From NCBI RefSeq assembly GCF_039645585.1, contig NZ_CP147915.1:124001-188000 (forward strand): a stretch of 64,000 nucleotides of DNA, given 5' to 3'. The stretch's first letter is position 1. Every line of letters starts with the position of its first letter. Below, in pieces: positions 1-8,349 of the stretch. The notes under the pieces were generated by a model. That model was not told where the DNA came from, did not search any database, and saw only the letters and a program-made list of their open reading frames with translations. Source of the stretch: Sulfurimonas sp. HSL-1656 (GTDB taxonomy: Bacteria > Campylobacterota > Campylobacteria > Campylobacterales > Sulfurimonadaceae). Both the position numbers and the translations under genes were made by a program.

Positions 1-2395
1 GCGGCGCGGCGGCGAGGTGGAACTTCGCCGTCAGGTCGAGCTCGTACCGGTCGACGATGGCGGCCGCTTCGAGCATGGACTCGAGGTTGGCGGCGCGGAA
101 AGGGCCGGTGAACTGCATGTTCTTGACGAAGAAGGTGAGAATTTCTGCGAGCGACTCCTCCTCCAAAATCCCCGAGACAAGCTTGATGTGGTCCAGGTTT
201 GCCATGACGTTGAAGGGGACCGTCACGGGGCGCGCGGGTTTGTGGAACTGTTTGTGGATCATGGAGAGGACGTCGGGGCGGATCGCACCGACATGCCCCT
301 TCTCTTTGATGCCGTAGCGGCCGGCCCGCCCGCTGATCTGGTGGATCTCCGAGGCGGTCAGCGGCCGCTGGTTCTCGCCGTCAAACTTGTCGCCCCGTGA
401 GAAGAGGATCGTCTGGATGGGGAGGTTGAGCCCCATGGCTATGGCGTCGGTGGCGACGAGGACCTCCGTCTCCCCTTCGCGGAACCGGCGCGCCTCCTCC
501 CGCCGCACTTCGGGGGAGAGGTTGCCGTAGACGACGCTGACGCGGAAGTGCTGGGCGAGCTGCTGCTTGAGCCGCAGCACCTCTTTGCGGGAAAAAGCGA
601 TGACGGCGGTGGCAGGCTGGATATGGGTGACGGGGGTGGCGTGGGTCATCAGCTCCAGCGGGTTCTTGCGTTCGCAGTGCACGACTTCCAGCGGTTCGCC
701 GAGGTAGTCGGCCAGCTTCTGCACCGCGTCGACGGCATTCTCAGACCCGGTCATAATGACGGTCTTGGCGGGGGCGCCGATAATGGCATTCGCCCAGGCC
801 CATCCCCGGTCCCGGTCGCCGAGCATCTGGACCTCGTCGATGACGCAGACGTCGACATCCGTGTTGAAATCGAGCATCTCGATGGTCGAGCTGATATGCG
901 TCGCCTCCTCGTCGATCAGCTGCTCCTCGCCGGTAATGAGCGAGGCGCCGATGCCGTGTTCGCGCAGGGACTCGTACCCCTCAAGCGCAAGCAGCCGCAG
1001 GGGGGCGAGGTAATACCCGGTGTCGGCTTTTTCCAGCGCCTGCATCGCGCGCCAGGTCTTCCCGCTGTTGGTCGGGCCGGTGTAAAAGATGAGCTTGCGG
1101 CGCAGTTCGCGGGCGAGGGGGAAGAGGTTTTTAAAATCGCGGATGGTGCGGGCGAGCAGCTCCTGGCGCTGGCGGCGCAGAAGGGCGTCGTGGATGTGGC
1201 GCTCCCAGTGAAAGAGGGTCTTGCGCCAGAGCTTGGAGTTGATGGAGAGGTGGTCGCCGAGGTGTTCGGAGAGCTCCGCCTCCAGCCACTGCAGGATCTC
1301 GTCGCGGGAGGGGCTCAGCAGTTTGGCGAGTTCGGCGCATTCGCCGGCGAGGGTCTCGAGCTGCGCGCCGAAGGCTTCGCGCTCGTTTTTCAGCGTCGTT
1401 TCGAGTTCGCCGGTGACGTCGATCGGCCCGCCCGCCCAGACGGCGGCAAGGACGGGATCGCGCAGCAAGGAGAGATGGGCTTCATGTTCGATCGGGTGAA
1501 GGAACCCCTGCGGGATAAAGCTGTCCCGTATGCCCAGAACGATCTCCTCATCGGTCTGCAGCATCGTGCTGAGCGGGGTCTGCCGCTCCAGGATGGCGCG
1601 CAGGAGGGTGTCGGGCAGCGGCGGATGGGTAAGGCGCGAATCGGGCGGGGCGCTCTTGAGGGTCTGGACGATCTGCTCCGGCGCCAGGTAGGGGTGGTCC
1701 GTGCCGAGGGTGGCGAGAAAGGCGCCCAGTTCGGCCTGCTTCTGCTGTGTCACCTCCGCCTTGGCCGTTGTGATCTCCGCGATCAGTTCCGCTTCGTCGC
1801 TGTCGTTCAGGTAGGTGAAGGAGAAGGCCGGGGTTTTCAGGGGATGGATCTTGCGGAACTGCTCCCCGAAAAGGTCGTAATCGAGCAGGGCGTTGAATTC
1901 GAAACGGTCGTCAAGGTCAAAGCGCCCTTCGCACGCCTTCTCGATGCGGGCGCGTTTCTGCTCGAAGCGCAGGTGCGCGAGCTTCGCTTCCATCTTTTCG
2001 GGCGTGATCTTCTTCGTGCGCACTTCGATGAAGCTGTTATGCAGGGCGCGGGCTTCGGAAGGGGTGACATCCATTGTCTCCAGGATGGCGTCGATCTTTT
2101 CGCTGCGCTCGACGGAGGGCTCTTTGGTATTGGGGGAAGGGTAGACCCGCCCCTCGGCGGTAAAAAACGCCGTGATCGCCTGCCGCATTTCGACGTCGGC
2201 GTCGCTCCAGAGGCGGCGCAGCGTCCGGACCAGCTCCTCGCGCTCCCAGCTTTCGGGCACGAACCCGAGTGTCTGGACGAGTTCGCCCAGGGTCGCGGTC
2301 TCGACGCGTTCGATCCCTTCGTCAAAACCGTCGCCGTCGAAATAGCGGCGGATGGAGGCGTTAAGGCGTGTCAGCTTCTTTTTCTTTTTTGCCAT
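1..2395 (-). CDS. SUV3-like DEAD/DEAH-family RNA helicase, 3' end outside window
   Basis: The reading frame runs from an ATG at 2395 to the left edge with no stop, so about 798 residues are visible and the C-terminus is missing. After a basic start (MAKKKKKLTR) come about 430 residues of N-terminal region, then Walker A GPTNSGKT at about residues 440-447 and a DEVQ motif II near residue 517. GPTNSGKT with DEVQ is the signature of the Suv3 branch of superfamily 2 helicases, which unwind RNA and act with exoribonucleases in mitochondria; the bacterial role is less clear. Further on the segment ATDAIAMGLNLP and the segment ISGRAGR match helicase motifs V and VI. A TAAAAT box lies only 5 nt before the ATG, so the messenger may be nearly leaderless. 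The family call is firm. The function in RNA turnover is inferred. Confidence 0.88.
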   Translation of the reverse strand, partial: MAKKKKKLTRLNASIRRYFDGDGFDEGIERVETATLGELVQTLGFVPESWEREELVRTLRRLWSDADVEMRQAITAFFTAEGRVYPSPNTKEPSVERSEKIDAILETMDVTPSEARALHNSFIEVRTKKITPEKMEAKLAHLRFEQKRARIEKACEGRFDLDDRFEFNALLDYDLFGEQFRKIHPLKTPAFSFTYLNDSDEAELIAEITTAKAEVTQQKQAELGAFLATLGTDHPYLAPEQIVQTLKSAPPDSRLTHPPLPDTLLRAILERQTPLSTMLQTDEEIVLGIRDSFIPQGFLHPIEHEAHLSLLRDPVLAAVWAGGPIDVTGELETTLKNEREAFGAQLETLAGECAELAKLLSPSRDEILQWLEAELSEHLGDHLSINSKLWRKTLFHWERHIHDALLRRQRQELLARTIRDFKNLFPLARELRRKLIFYTGPTNSGKTWRAMQALEKADTGYYLAPLRLLALEGYESLREHGIGASLITGEEQLIDEEATHISSTIEMLDFNTDVDVCVIDEVQMLGDRDRGWAWANAIIGAPAKTVIMTGSENAVDAVQKLADYLGEPLEVVHCERKNPLELMTHATPVTHIQPATAVIAFSRKEVLRLKQQLAQHFRVSVVYGNLSPEVRREEARRFREGETEVLVATDAIAMGLNLPIQTILFSRGDKFDGENQRPLTASEIHQISGRAGRYGIKEKGHVGAIRPDVLSMIHKQFHKPARPVTVPFNVMANLDHIKLVSGILEEESLAEILTFFVKNMQFTGPFRAANLESMLEAAAIVDRYELDLTAKFHLAAAP

Positions 2396-2526
2396 AAGCC
2401 ATTTTAGCGGTTTCGGGGTAAATCTTGCTGTGCGGCGCTGATACAAAAGCGCGCACCGTCTGCGGGATGGCTGCCGCAAAGAAAAAGGCGTTATAGTTTC
2501 GCATGCCATTTGCAAGGAGCACCCGG

Positions 2527-2736
2527 ATGAACGAAGAGATCAAATTCGTCCTCGACAACGAGACGGTCGAAGCGCTTCAGACCTACAGCGCCCTGCTGAA
2601 CAAAGCGCCCGCCGTCATCATCAAAGAGGCCCTAAAGGGCTACTTCGAAGCGGCTGAACAGAAGCTCGCCGCGCAGCAGACGGACCCGATGACGGACCTT
2701 GATTACGACGAATTCTGGGACGGGGTCGATCTGTAG
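2527..2736 (+). CDS. small protein, possible ribbon-helix-helix fold
   Basis: This 69-residue protein starts at the ATG at 2527, which has AAGGAG 7 nt upstream; an in-frame ATG at 2503 has no comparable site. The N-terminus alternates polar and hydrophobic residues (MNEEIKFVLDNETVEALQTY) and is followed by a helix ending in IIKEALKGYFEAAEQK. That strand-helix-helix layout resembles CopG/RHH-type DNA-binding proteins, but the similarity is weak and by eye. The acidic tail (DLDYDEFWDGVDL) could contact a partner. No toxin gene lies next to it, so an antitoxin role is not supported. Confidence 0.6.
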   Translation: MNEEIKFVLDNETVEALQTYSALLNKAPAVIIKEALKGYFEAAEQKLAAQQTDPMTDLDYDEFWDGVDL

Positions 2737-2828
2737 GCGAAGCGTCTATTATGAAACGAACCGGATGGTGTCAGAATAACGTACGGCACTAACGTTTCTT
2801 TCAACCCGCCCCTGCTAGAGTAACGCCC

Positions 2829-3152
2829 ATGAGTGAATTTCCCCTGGAATGGACGCAGGAAGAGTACCTGCGCGAAAAGAAACGGCTGGAGGCAGAGGGC
2901 GTCAAGGTCCTGCTGATCGATACGATCCTCAACCCCATCGACCATGCCGAAACGGTGACCTATAATCCGCCGATGCTGGAGCAGGAGCCGGAAGGTTCCG
3001 TCTTCGTCTTTTACTGCGATACGGGCAAGGCCTCCAAAGAGCGTCTGCCGGAGTTCCGCAAGCGTTTCCCCGGCAAGCACTGCATCTCCCTGCGCGGGGG
3101 ACGGGGCTACTGGCGCAAATACCTGCAGGTCAAAGACAATGCTGACACGTGA
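2829..3152 (+). CDS. rhodanese-like domain protein
   Basis: A 107-residue cytoplasmic protein with no signal peptide. The centre reads VFVFYCDTGKASKE, with Cys63 in the place of the rhodanese active-site loop, and is followed by LRGGRGYWRKYL, which resembles the GG-x-x-x-W end of rhodanese domains. Rhodaneses move sulfane sulfur through a catalytic cysteine. The domain is short and the match is by pattern only, so the activity is uncertain. The stop overlaps the next gene by 14 bases, so the two are probably co-translated. Confidence 0.55.
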   Translation: MSEFPLEWTQEEYLREKKRLEAEGVKVLLIDTILNPIDHAETVTYNPPMLEQEPEGSVFVFYCDTGKASKERLPEFRKRFPGKHCISLRGGRGYWRKYLQVKDNADT

Positions 3153-3456
3153 ACACGCCGACGCGTTTCTCGCCTGTCTGGACGAGGAGCGCTACTACGA
3201 CGCCCACGAAGCCCTGGAAGATGTCTGGTTCCCGCTGCGCATGCAGAAGACGCCGGAAGTGTTGTTGCTCAAGGGGCTGATCAATGCCAGTGTCAGTTTC
3301 GAACTGCACAAGCGCGGCCGGCCGCATAAAGCGCCCGGACCGTGGGGCGTCTACATGAAGTACCGCGAATATCTGCCGGAGATCGGCGGGCAGAACCCGC
3401 TCTATTTCGAGCTTGACGATGCCGTCCATGCGGTCCAAAGGAGTCTTGGTGCCTGA
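3139..3456 (+). CDS. DUF309 domain protein
   Basis: This 105-residue protein carries YDAHEALEDVW near the N-terminus and GLINASVSFELHKRG in the middle. These match the two conserved helices of the DUF309 family, with their His-Glu and terminal His-x-x-Gly residues. The family has no established function. The gene overlaps the rhodanese-like gene upstream and the start of the nitroreductase gene downstream, so three genes form one transcription unit. Confident as a real gene; no function is offered. Confidence 0.75.
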   Translation: MLTREHADAFLACLDEERYYDAHEALEDVWFPLRMQKTPEVLLLKGLINASVSFELHKRGRPHKAPGPWGVYMKYREYLPEIGGQNPLYFELDDAVHAVQRSLGA

Positions 3457-4066
3457 ATTTGCCGATGCGATGGCCTTCCGCCACGCCTGCAAGCGCTTTA
3501 CGGAGCAGAAGATCCCCGAAGGGACCTTTGAACAGATCCTCGAATTCGGCAGGATGTCCCCCTCGTCGTTCGGCATGGAGCCGTGGCGCTTTATCGTCGT
3601 CACCGACATGGCCCTGCGAGAGGCGCTGCGCCCGCTCTGCTGGAACCAGCCGCAGATCACCGAGAGCAGCCACCTGCTCATTATCACCGCCGACAACGAG
3701 TGCGTCAAACCGGGCACGGCGTACGTACGGGCGATGTTCGCGCGCCGGGGGCTTCCTGAAGAGGCTTACGAGCGTTACCTAGGCGTCTACGCAAACCACA
3801 TGGGTCCGCAGTTTCACAGCCGCGAAGCGATCGAGGCCTGGACGCACAAGCAGTGCTACCTGGCGGCGGCGAACATGATGACGGGCGCGGCGTCGCTCGG
3901 CATCGATAGCTGTCCCATCGAGGGGTTTGAAAAGACGAAGGTTGAGGCGCTGCTGGCACTGGAACCGGCCCGCTCCGCCGCTCTCATCGTCGCTTTGGGC
4001 TACCGCCTGAATCCTCAGCCGGAGCACTATCGGCTCGACCTCGACACCATCGTCGAACGCCGCTGA
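3449..4066 (+). CDS. nitroreductase family flavoprotein
   Basis: A protein of 205 residues of the NfsB/nitroreductase fold, which reduces nitro compounds, quinones or flavins with NAD(P)H using bound FMN. The N-terminal FRHACKRF and RMSPSSFGMEPWRFIVV match the FMN-binding start of the family; CYLAAANMMTGAASLGIDSCPIEG is the conserved second half; ALGY closes the core. The start was placed at the GTG at 3449 because AAAGGAG lies at 3437-3443, 5 nt upstream; ATGs further upstream lack a site. It overlaps the end of the DUF309 gene. The physiological substrate cannot be read from the sequence. Confidence 0.85.
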   Translation: MPEFADAMAFRHACKRFTEQKIPEGTFEQILEFGRMSPSSFGMEPWRFIVVTDMALREALRPLCWNQPQITESSHLLIITADNECVKPGTAYVRAMFARRGLPEEAYERYLGVYANHMGPQFHSREAIEAWTHKQCYLAAANMMTGAASLGIDSCPIEGFEKTKVEALLALEPARSAALIVALGYRLNPQPEHYRLDLDTIVERR

Positions 4067-4092
4067 CCCCACGCACCCTGCCGATCCGCTTT

Positions 4093-4111
4093 TAGCCGAA
4101 TCGGCTATAAT
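4093..4111 (+). promoter_or_regulatory. dyad overlapping a TATAAT box upstream of nnr
   Basis: TAGCCGA at 4093-4099 and TCGGCTA at 4101-4107 form a perfect 7-bp inverted repeat around one base. The right arm runs into TATAAT at 4106-4111, 20 nt before the nnr ATG. This could be a promoter with an operator across its -10 box, or a hairpin at the end of the nitroreductase message. There is no T run. Confidence 0.45.
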
Positions 4112-4131
4112 ATGGCAAAAACGGAATCCCC

Positions 4132-5523
4132 ATGCAGAACCTATTCGATGAAGTAGACTCCCTGGACAGACGCTGTTATAACAGCTACGGACTCAGCGAA
4201 GAGCTGCTGATGGAGCATGCCGCCGAAGCGATGGCAGTTGCAGTCAGGGGCCGTTTTGCCGCCGGCAGCCGCGTCGTCATCGTCTGCGGCCCCGGCAACA
4301 ACGGCGCCGACGGCCTCGCCCTTGCCCGATTGCTGCACGGCACCTACGGGGTGGAGGTCGTGCTGCCGCTGGAGGTGAAGTCGCCGATGGCCAGGGTGCA
4401 GTTCGAACGGCTGGAGAAGCTGGGCGTACCCGTGGTCAATGCGATCACCCCCTGCGACGTCCTGGTCGACGCGCTCTTCGGCAGCGGTCTGGGACGGCCG
4501 CTTGGGAGCGGGATCATCGGTATGATCAAGCTGATGAACGCCATGAGTGCGTTCAAACTCGCCTGCGACATGCCGACGGGCCTGCGCACGGGAGGCGGTT
4601 GCGATACGGCGGTTTTCCGTGCCGATCTGACGGTGACGATGGGGGCGCTCAAGCGCGGCATGTTCAGCGACGGGGCCAAAAATGCGGTGGGCGAGATCAC
4701 CGTGGCCGAGCTGGGCGTTTCACGTGCGCTGTACGAGCGGGAGAGCAACTGGAAACTGCTGGAGCGCAGTGACCTGCGGCTGCCGCTGCGCGACGAACCG
4801 GACGTGCACAAGGGGAGTTTCGGGCATCTCGGCATCGTCTGCGGCGAAAAGAGCGGGGCGGCCGTCATCGCCGGTAAAGCGGCGCTGCGTTTCGGTGCCG
4901 GACTGGTGACCCTGCTCTCCAACGAAGAGGTCGCCATCCCCTATGAGCTGATGCAGTCGCACCTCCGCCCCGCAACGGTCAACGCCGTCGCCATCGGGAT
5001 GGGGCTGGGGCAGGAGTTCGCCGAACAGGAGCTCAGAGAACGGATCGACGATGACATCCCTCTGGTCTGCGATGCGGATATCTTCGCACACCCGATGCTG
5101 GGGGAACTCCTGAAACGCAAACGCATCGTCCTCACCCCGCATCCCAAAGAGTTCACCACCCTGCTGAGCCGCACGGGGATCGCCACTACCGATGTGCGCG
5201 GTCTGCAGCTGGACCGCTTCGGCTTTGTCGAGGCCTTCTGCCGCGCCTACCCCGACGCGGTGCTGCTGCTCAAAGGTGCCAACGTCATTATCGGGCAGGG
5301 GGATCGGTTCTATGTCAACCCGCACGGTACAAACGCTCTGGCCAAAGGGGGAAGCGGTGACGTCCTCTCGGGCCTTGTCGGGGCCCTGCTGGCACAGGGG
5401 TATACACCGCTGGACGCTGCCGTCCATGCCTCTCTGGCGCATACCGAAGCCGCCGCGCGTTTTGAAAAACAGCCCTACGCGCTGACGCCGGACGATCTCA
5501 TCGAAGGGGTCTGCCGCCTATGA
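4132..5523 (+). CDS. nnr: bifunctional NAD(P)H-hydrate epimerase / ADP-dependent dehydratase
   Basis: The 463-residue protein repairs NADHX and NADPHX, the hydrated damage forms of the cofactors. Residues 1 to about 205 are the YjeF_N epimerase domain, with GPGNNGADGLALARLL at about 53-68. Residues from about 215 on are the YjeF_C dehydratase, with LTPHPKEF and the AKGGSGDVLSG signature near residue 405. Both halves look complete and the length is usual for the fused form. A TATAAT box overlapping a dyad lies just upstream. The stop overlaps the purN start (ATGA), so the two are probably translated together. Confidence 0.95.
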   Translation: MQNLFDEVDSLDRRCYNSYGLSEELLMEHAAEAMAVAVRGRFAAGSRVVIVCGPGNNGADGLALARLLHGTYGVEVVLPLEVKSPMARVQFERLEKLGVPVVNAITPCDVLVDALFGSGLGRPLGSGIIGMIKLMNAMSAFKLACDMPTGLRTGGGCDTAVFRADLTVTMGALKRGMFSDGAKNAVGEITVAELGVSRALYERESNWKLLERSDLRLPLRDEPDVHKGSFGHLGIVCGEKSGAAVIAGKAALRFGAGLVTLLSNEEVAIPYELMQSHLRPATVNAVAIGMGLGQEFAEQELRERIDDDIPLVCDADIFAHPMLGELLKRKRIVLTPHPKEFTTLLSRTGIATTDVRGLQLDRFGFVEAFCRAYPDAVLLLKGANVIIGQGDRFYVNPHGTNALAKGGSGDVLSGLVGALLAQGYTPLDAAVHASLAHTEAAARFEKQPYALTPDDLIEGVCRL

Positions 5524-6113
5524 AGCCGCGCGTTGTTATTTTGTTCAGCGGGGAGGGGACTAACCTCCAGAAACTGCTGGAAACTCTCCCCTCTCACGGC
5601 ATTGAGATCGCTGCTGCGATTACGAACCGGCCGCAGGCCCCCGGCATAAAGCGGGCGGAAGCGTTCGGGGTTCCGGTGGAGGTGATCGACCATACGCTTT
5701 ATGAGAGCCGCGAAGCGTTCGATGCCGTGCTGGTCGAGCGGATAGAACAATACACTCCCCACCTGACGGTGACGGCGGGCTTTATGCGCATTCTGACCCC
5801 CGTATTCACCGACCGCGTCCATGCCGTCAACATCCACCCCTCGCTGCTGCCGAAATACAAGGGGGCACGGGCGATCGAACAGGCTTACGAGAGCGGTGAC
5901 ACCGTCTGCGGCGTCAGTGTGCACTGGGTGACGGGGGAGCTCGACGGGGGTACCGTCATTGCGCAGGCCTCGTTTGAACGGACGGAAGAGATGGATGCAG
6001 ATGCTTTCGAAGCAGCCATTCACGCCCTTGAGTACGAACTGCTTCCCCGGACCATTGCGGAACTGCTGGGCGGCGGGGATGGATTAGAGGCTTCTGTTAG
6101 GGCTTTAGCGTAA
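5520..6113 (+). CDS. purN: phosphoribosylglycinamide formyltransferase
   Basis: PurN transfers a formyl group from 10-formyltetrahydrofolate to GAR in the third step of purine synthesis. The 197-residue protein has the opening VILFSGEGTNLQKLL for phosphate binding, NIHPSLLPKYKGARA with the catalytic His region, and HWVTGELDGGTVIAQ with the catalytic Asp region. Its length is normal. It overlaps nnr by 4 bp and is followed by its own 50-base gap before thiG. Confidence 0.95.
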   Translation: MKPRVVILFSGEGTNLQKLLETLPSHGIEIAAAITNRPQAPGIKRAEAFGVPVEVIDHTLYESREAFDAVLVERIEQYTPHLTVTAGFMRILTPVFTDRVHAVNIHPSLLPKYKGARAIEQAYESGDTVCGVSVHWVTGELDGGTVIAQASFERTEEMDADAFEAAIHALEYELLPRTIAELLGGGDGLEASVRALA

Positions 6114-6166
6114 GATACGTCATAGATTAGCTGTGTTATAACCCGGCATCATTATGGAGAGAGAAT

Positions 6167-6946
6167 ATGAGCGATACACTGAAAATCGGAAAATATGAGT
6201 TCAACAGCCGCCTGATCGTGGGCAGCGGGAAGTACAAAGATTTCGAAACGACGAAGGAAGCGACACTGGCGTCGGGGTCGGAGCTGATCACTGTTGCCGT
6301 GCGCCGTCTGAACATTACAGACCCGAACAAGGAGAACCTGCGCGATACCTTCAAAGGGACAGGCGTACAGTTCCTGCCCAACTCCGCGGGGTGTACGACG
6401 GCCGAGGAGGCGATCACGACCTTCCGCCTGACCCGCGAAGCGACGGGCATCGACTTGATCAAGCTCGAGGTCATCGGCGATACGCAAAAGACCCTCTACC
6501 CCGACGTCCTCGAGACGATCAAGGCGTGCGAAGTCCTGGCCAAGGACGGCTTTACGATCATGGCCTACACCTCCGATGACCCGATCATGGCCAAGCGCCT
6601 CGAAGATGCGGGTGCGCATGCCGTCATGCCGCTGGCGGCGCCCATCGGTTCAGGCCTGGGGATCCAGAACCGCTACAACGTCGTATTCGTCCGCGAAGCG
6701 GTCAGCGTTCCGGTCATCGTCGATGCCGGGATCGGCTGCGCGTCCGATGCGGCGGCGGCGATGGAACTGGGGGCGGAAGGGGTCCTTACCAACACGGCGA
6801 TCGCCCAGGCGAATGACCCGATGACGATGGCGGTGGCGATGAAGCATGCCGTCATGGCGGGCCGCATGAGCTACCTCGCCGGGCGTATCCCGAAACGTCC
6901 TTACGCGACGGCGTCATCCCCGATCGACGGGATGATCCAGTTCTAA
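6167..6946 (+). CDS. thiG: thiazole synthase
   Basis: ThiG builds the thiazole phosphate half of thiamine from deoxyxylulose phosphate, dehydroglycine and ThiS thiocarboxylate. The 259-residue sequence is full length. Lys99 in IKLEVIGD is the expected Schiff-base lysine, and [10 protein letters not shown] and [20 protein letters not shown] are the phosphate-binding loops. A clear GGAGAGAG site precedes the ATG. thiS, thiH or thiF are not adjacent, so the thiamine genes are scattered here. No THI-box riboswitch (CTGAGA core) was seen in the 53-base upstream gap. Confidence 0.95.
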   Translation: MSDTLKIGKYEFNSRLIVGSGKYKDFETTKEATLASGSELITVAVRRLNITDPNKENLRDTFKGTGVQFLPNSAGCTTAEEAITTFRLTREATGIDLIKLEVIGDTQKTLYPDVLETIKACEVLAKDGFTIMAYTSDDPIMAKRLEDAGAHAVMPLAAPIGSGLGIQNRYNVVFVREAVSVPVIVDAGIGCASDAAAAMELGAEGVLTNTAIAQANDPMTMAVAMKHAVMAGRMSYLAGRIPKRPYATASSPIDGMIQF

Positions 6947-7000
6947 GGGAACTACAGTCCTCCTCCACGCGTCAGTATATCTTTCTACATCTCTGTTCCC

Positions 7001-7028
7001 CTTCTTTTTTGCGCATACAAAAAAGAAG
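7001..7028. terminator. candidate bidirectional terminator between thiG and ackA
   Basis: CTTCTTTTTT at 7001-7010 and AAAAAAGAAG at 7019-7028 form a perfect 10-bp stem with an 8-nt loop, between the convergent thiG and ackA genes. The stem itself supplies T-rich 3' arms on both strands. It is AT-rich and so weak as a classical hairpin. The rest of the 209-base gap shows nothing further. Confidence 0.4.
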
Positions 7029-7155
7029 CCGAACCGGGAAGAAAAAAGTATGAAGAGGCTGCCGCGCCGTATAACTTCCTAAATGCCTTTTAAATATCAC
7101 AGCTGTGTTGGGTGTTCCATGGGGGCCAGTCAGCCGTAATGCATTCTGTCTGTCA

Positions 7156-8349
7156 CTATCTTCCCTGTGTGAGGTAGGGCAGGCACTGCCGTGCGATGGA
7201 GTGCTCCTCGTCCGTGGGGATAACGTGCAGTTGGCTTTGGCTGCCTTCGGCGTGGAATGCGCCTCCCTCCTCCGTCAGATTCTCATTTTTCATCTTATCG
7301 GTCTCGATGCCCAGGATATGCAGCCCTTTGCAGACGGCATGGCGCACGGCGGCACTGTGTTCGCCGATGCCGCCGGTAAAGACGACGGCGTCCACGCGGT
7401 CGAGCAGTACGGCGTAGGATCCGATATATTTACGGATGCGGCGGACGAAGAGTTCGAAGGCAAGCAGGGCCTCGGGATCTTCCTCGCGCATCCGGTTTTC
7501 GATATCGCGCATGTCGTTGGTGCCGGCAATGCCTTTGAGCCCGCATTCACGGTTGAGGAGGGTGTCGAGCGCTTCCGCACCCATCCCCGTTTCGCGCGAC
7601 AGGTAGGCGAGCAGGCCGGGGTCGATATCGCCGCTGCGCGTTCCCATGACGAGCCCTTCAAGCGGGGTGAATCCCATCGAGGTATCGATGCTGCGGCCGT
7701 TGCGGATGGCGCAGGCGCTGGCCCCGTTGCCCAGGTGCAGGGTGATAAGGTTGACGGCGTCGAGGGATTTGCCCATCCGCGCCGCGCATTCGGCGGCGAC
7801 GTAAGCGTGGGAGGTACCGTGAAAGCCGTAGCGCCGGACGGAGAGCTCCCTGTAGAAACGCGCCGGCAGGGCGTAGCGGAAGGCGGCGGGGGGCATGGTA
7901 TGGTGAAATGCCGTGTCGAAGACCGCGATCTGCGGGACATGGGGGGCAAGGGCGCGCATGGCCCTTATCCCCTTCGCGTTGGCCGGGTTGTGCAGGGGGG
8001 CCAGCGGGCTGAGGGCTTCGATGGCTTCCAGGACCTTGTCGTCGATGCGCACGGGACCGCTGAACCGTTCGCCGCCGTGCACGACCCGGTGGCCTATACC
8101 CTCAAGGGCGTCGAAACTGTCGATGAACCCGTTATCGATCAGCAGGTCGCGGACCGCGGCAAGTGCGGCGTCGTGGTCCGCGACGGGGAGGTCGAGGCGG
8201 ACGTGCTCCTGGCATCCGTGCAGGATGGCATGGGCATCCTCCCGGCCGATATTTTCCACGAGGCCCGAGACGATCACCTGTTCCGAGCGCATCTCAAACA
8301 GTTTGAACTTCACCGACGAACTGCCGGCGTTGATGACGAGGATCTTCAC
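7156..8349 (-). CDS. ackA: acetate kinase
   Basis: AckA converts acetyl phosphate and ADP to acetate and ATP, or the reverse when acetate is assimilated. The 397-residue protein begins MKILVINAGSSSVKFKLF, the adenosine/phosphate-binding start. It has AVFDTAFHHTMP with the catalytic region, LITLHLGNGASACAI, and the FTGGIGEHS loop near the end. Length is as usual. Its ATG overlaps the pta stop by 4 bp, so ackA is the second gene of a pta-ackA operon. Confidence 0.96.
   Translation of the reverse strand: MKILVINAGSSSVKFKLFEMRSEQVIVSGLVENIGREDAHAILHGCQEHVRLDLPVADHDAALAAVRDLLIDNGFIDSFDALEGIGHRVVHGGERFSGPVRIDDKVLEAIEALSPLAPLHNPANAKGIRAMRALAPHVPQIAVFDTAFHHTMPPAAFRYALPARFYRELSVRRYGFHGTSHAYVAAECAARMGKSLDAVNLITLHLGNGASACAIRNGRSIDTSMGFTPLEGLVMGTRSGDIDPGLLAYLSRETGMGAEALDTLLNRECGLKGIAGTNDMRDIENRMREEDPEALLAFELFVRRIRKYIGSYAVLLDRVDAVVFTGGIGEHSAAVRHAVCKGLHILGIETDKMKNENLTEEGGAFHAEGSQSQLHVIPTDEEHSIARQCLPYLTQGR

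Noticed and set aside
548-2407. Long open frame of 619 codons on the plus strand
   Set aside because: It is antisense to the SUV3-like helicase, whose motifs are unmistakable. High GC at third codon positions creates such shadow frames.
2427-2475. Hairpins upstream of the small gene at 2527
   Set aside because: The stem near GTGCGGCGC / GCGCGCAC has a bulge and a 10-nt loop, and TGCGG/CCGCA is only 5 bp. In GC-rich DNA these occur by chance.
2503-2526. Longer start for the small ribbon-helix-helix-like gene
   Set aside because: The ATG at 2503 lies upstream of the AAGGAG site, which points to the ATG at 2527.
6114-6166. Thiamine riboswitch upstream of thiG
   Set aside because: No CTGAGA core and no room for the structure in the 53-base gap.
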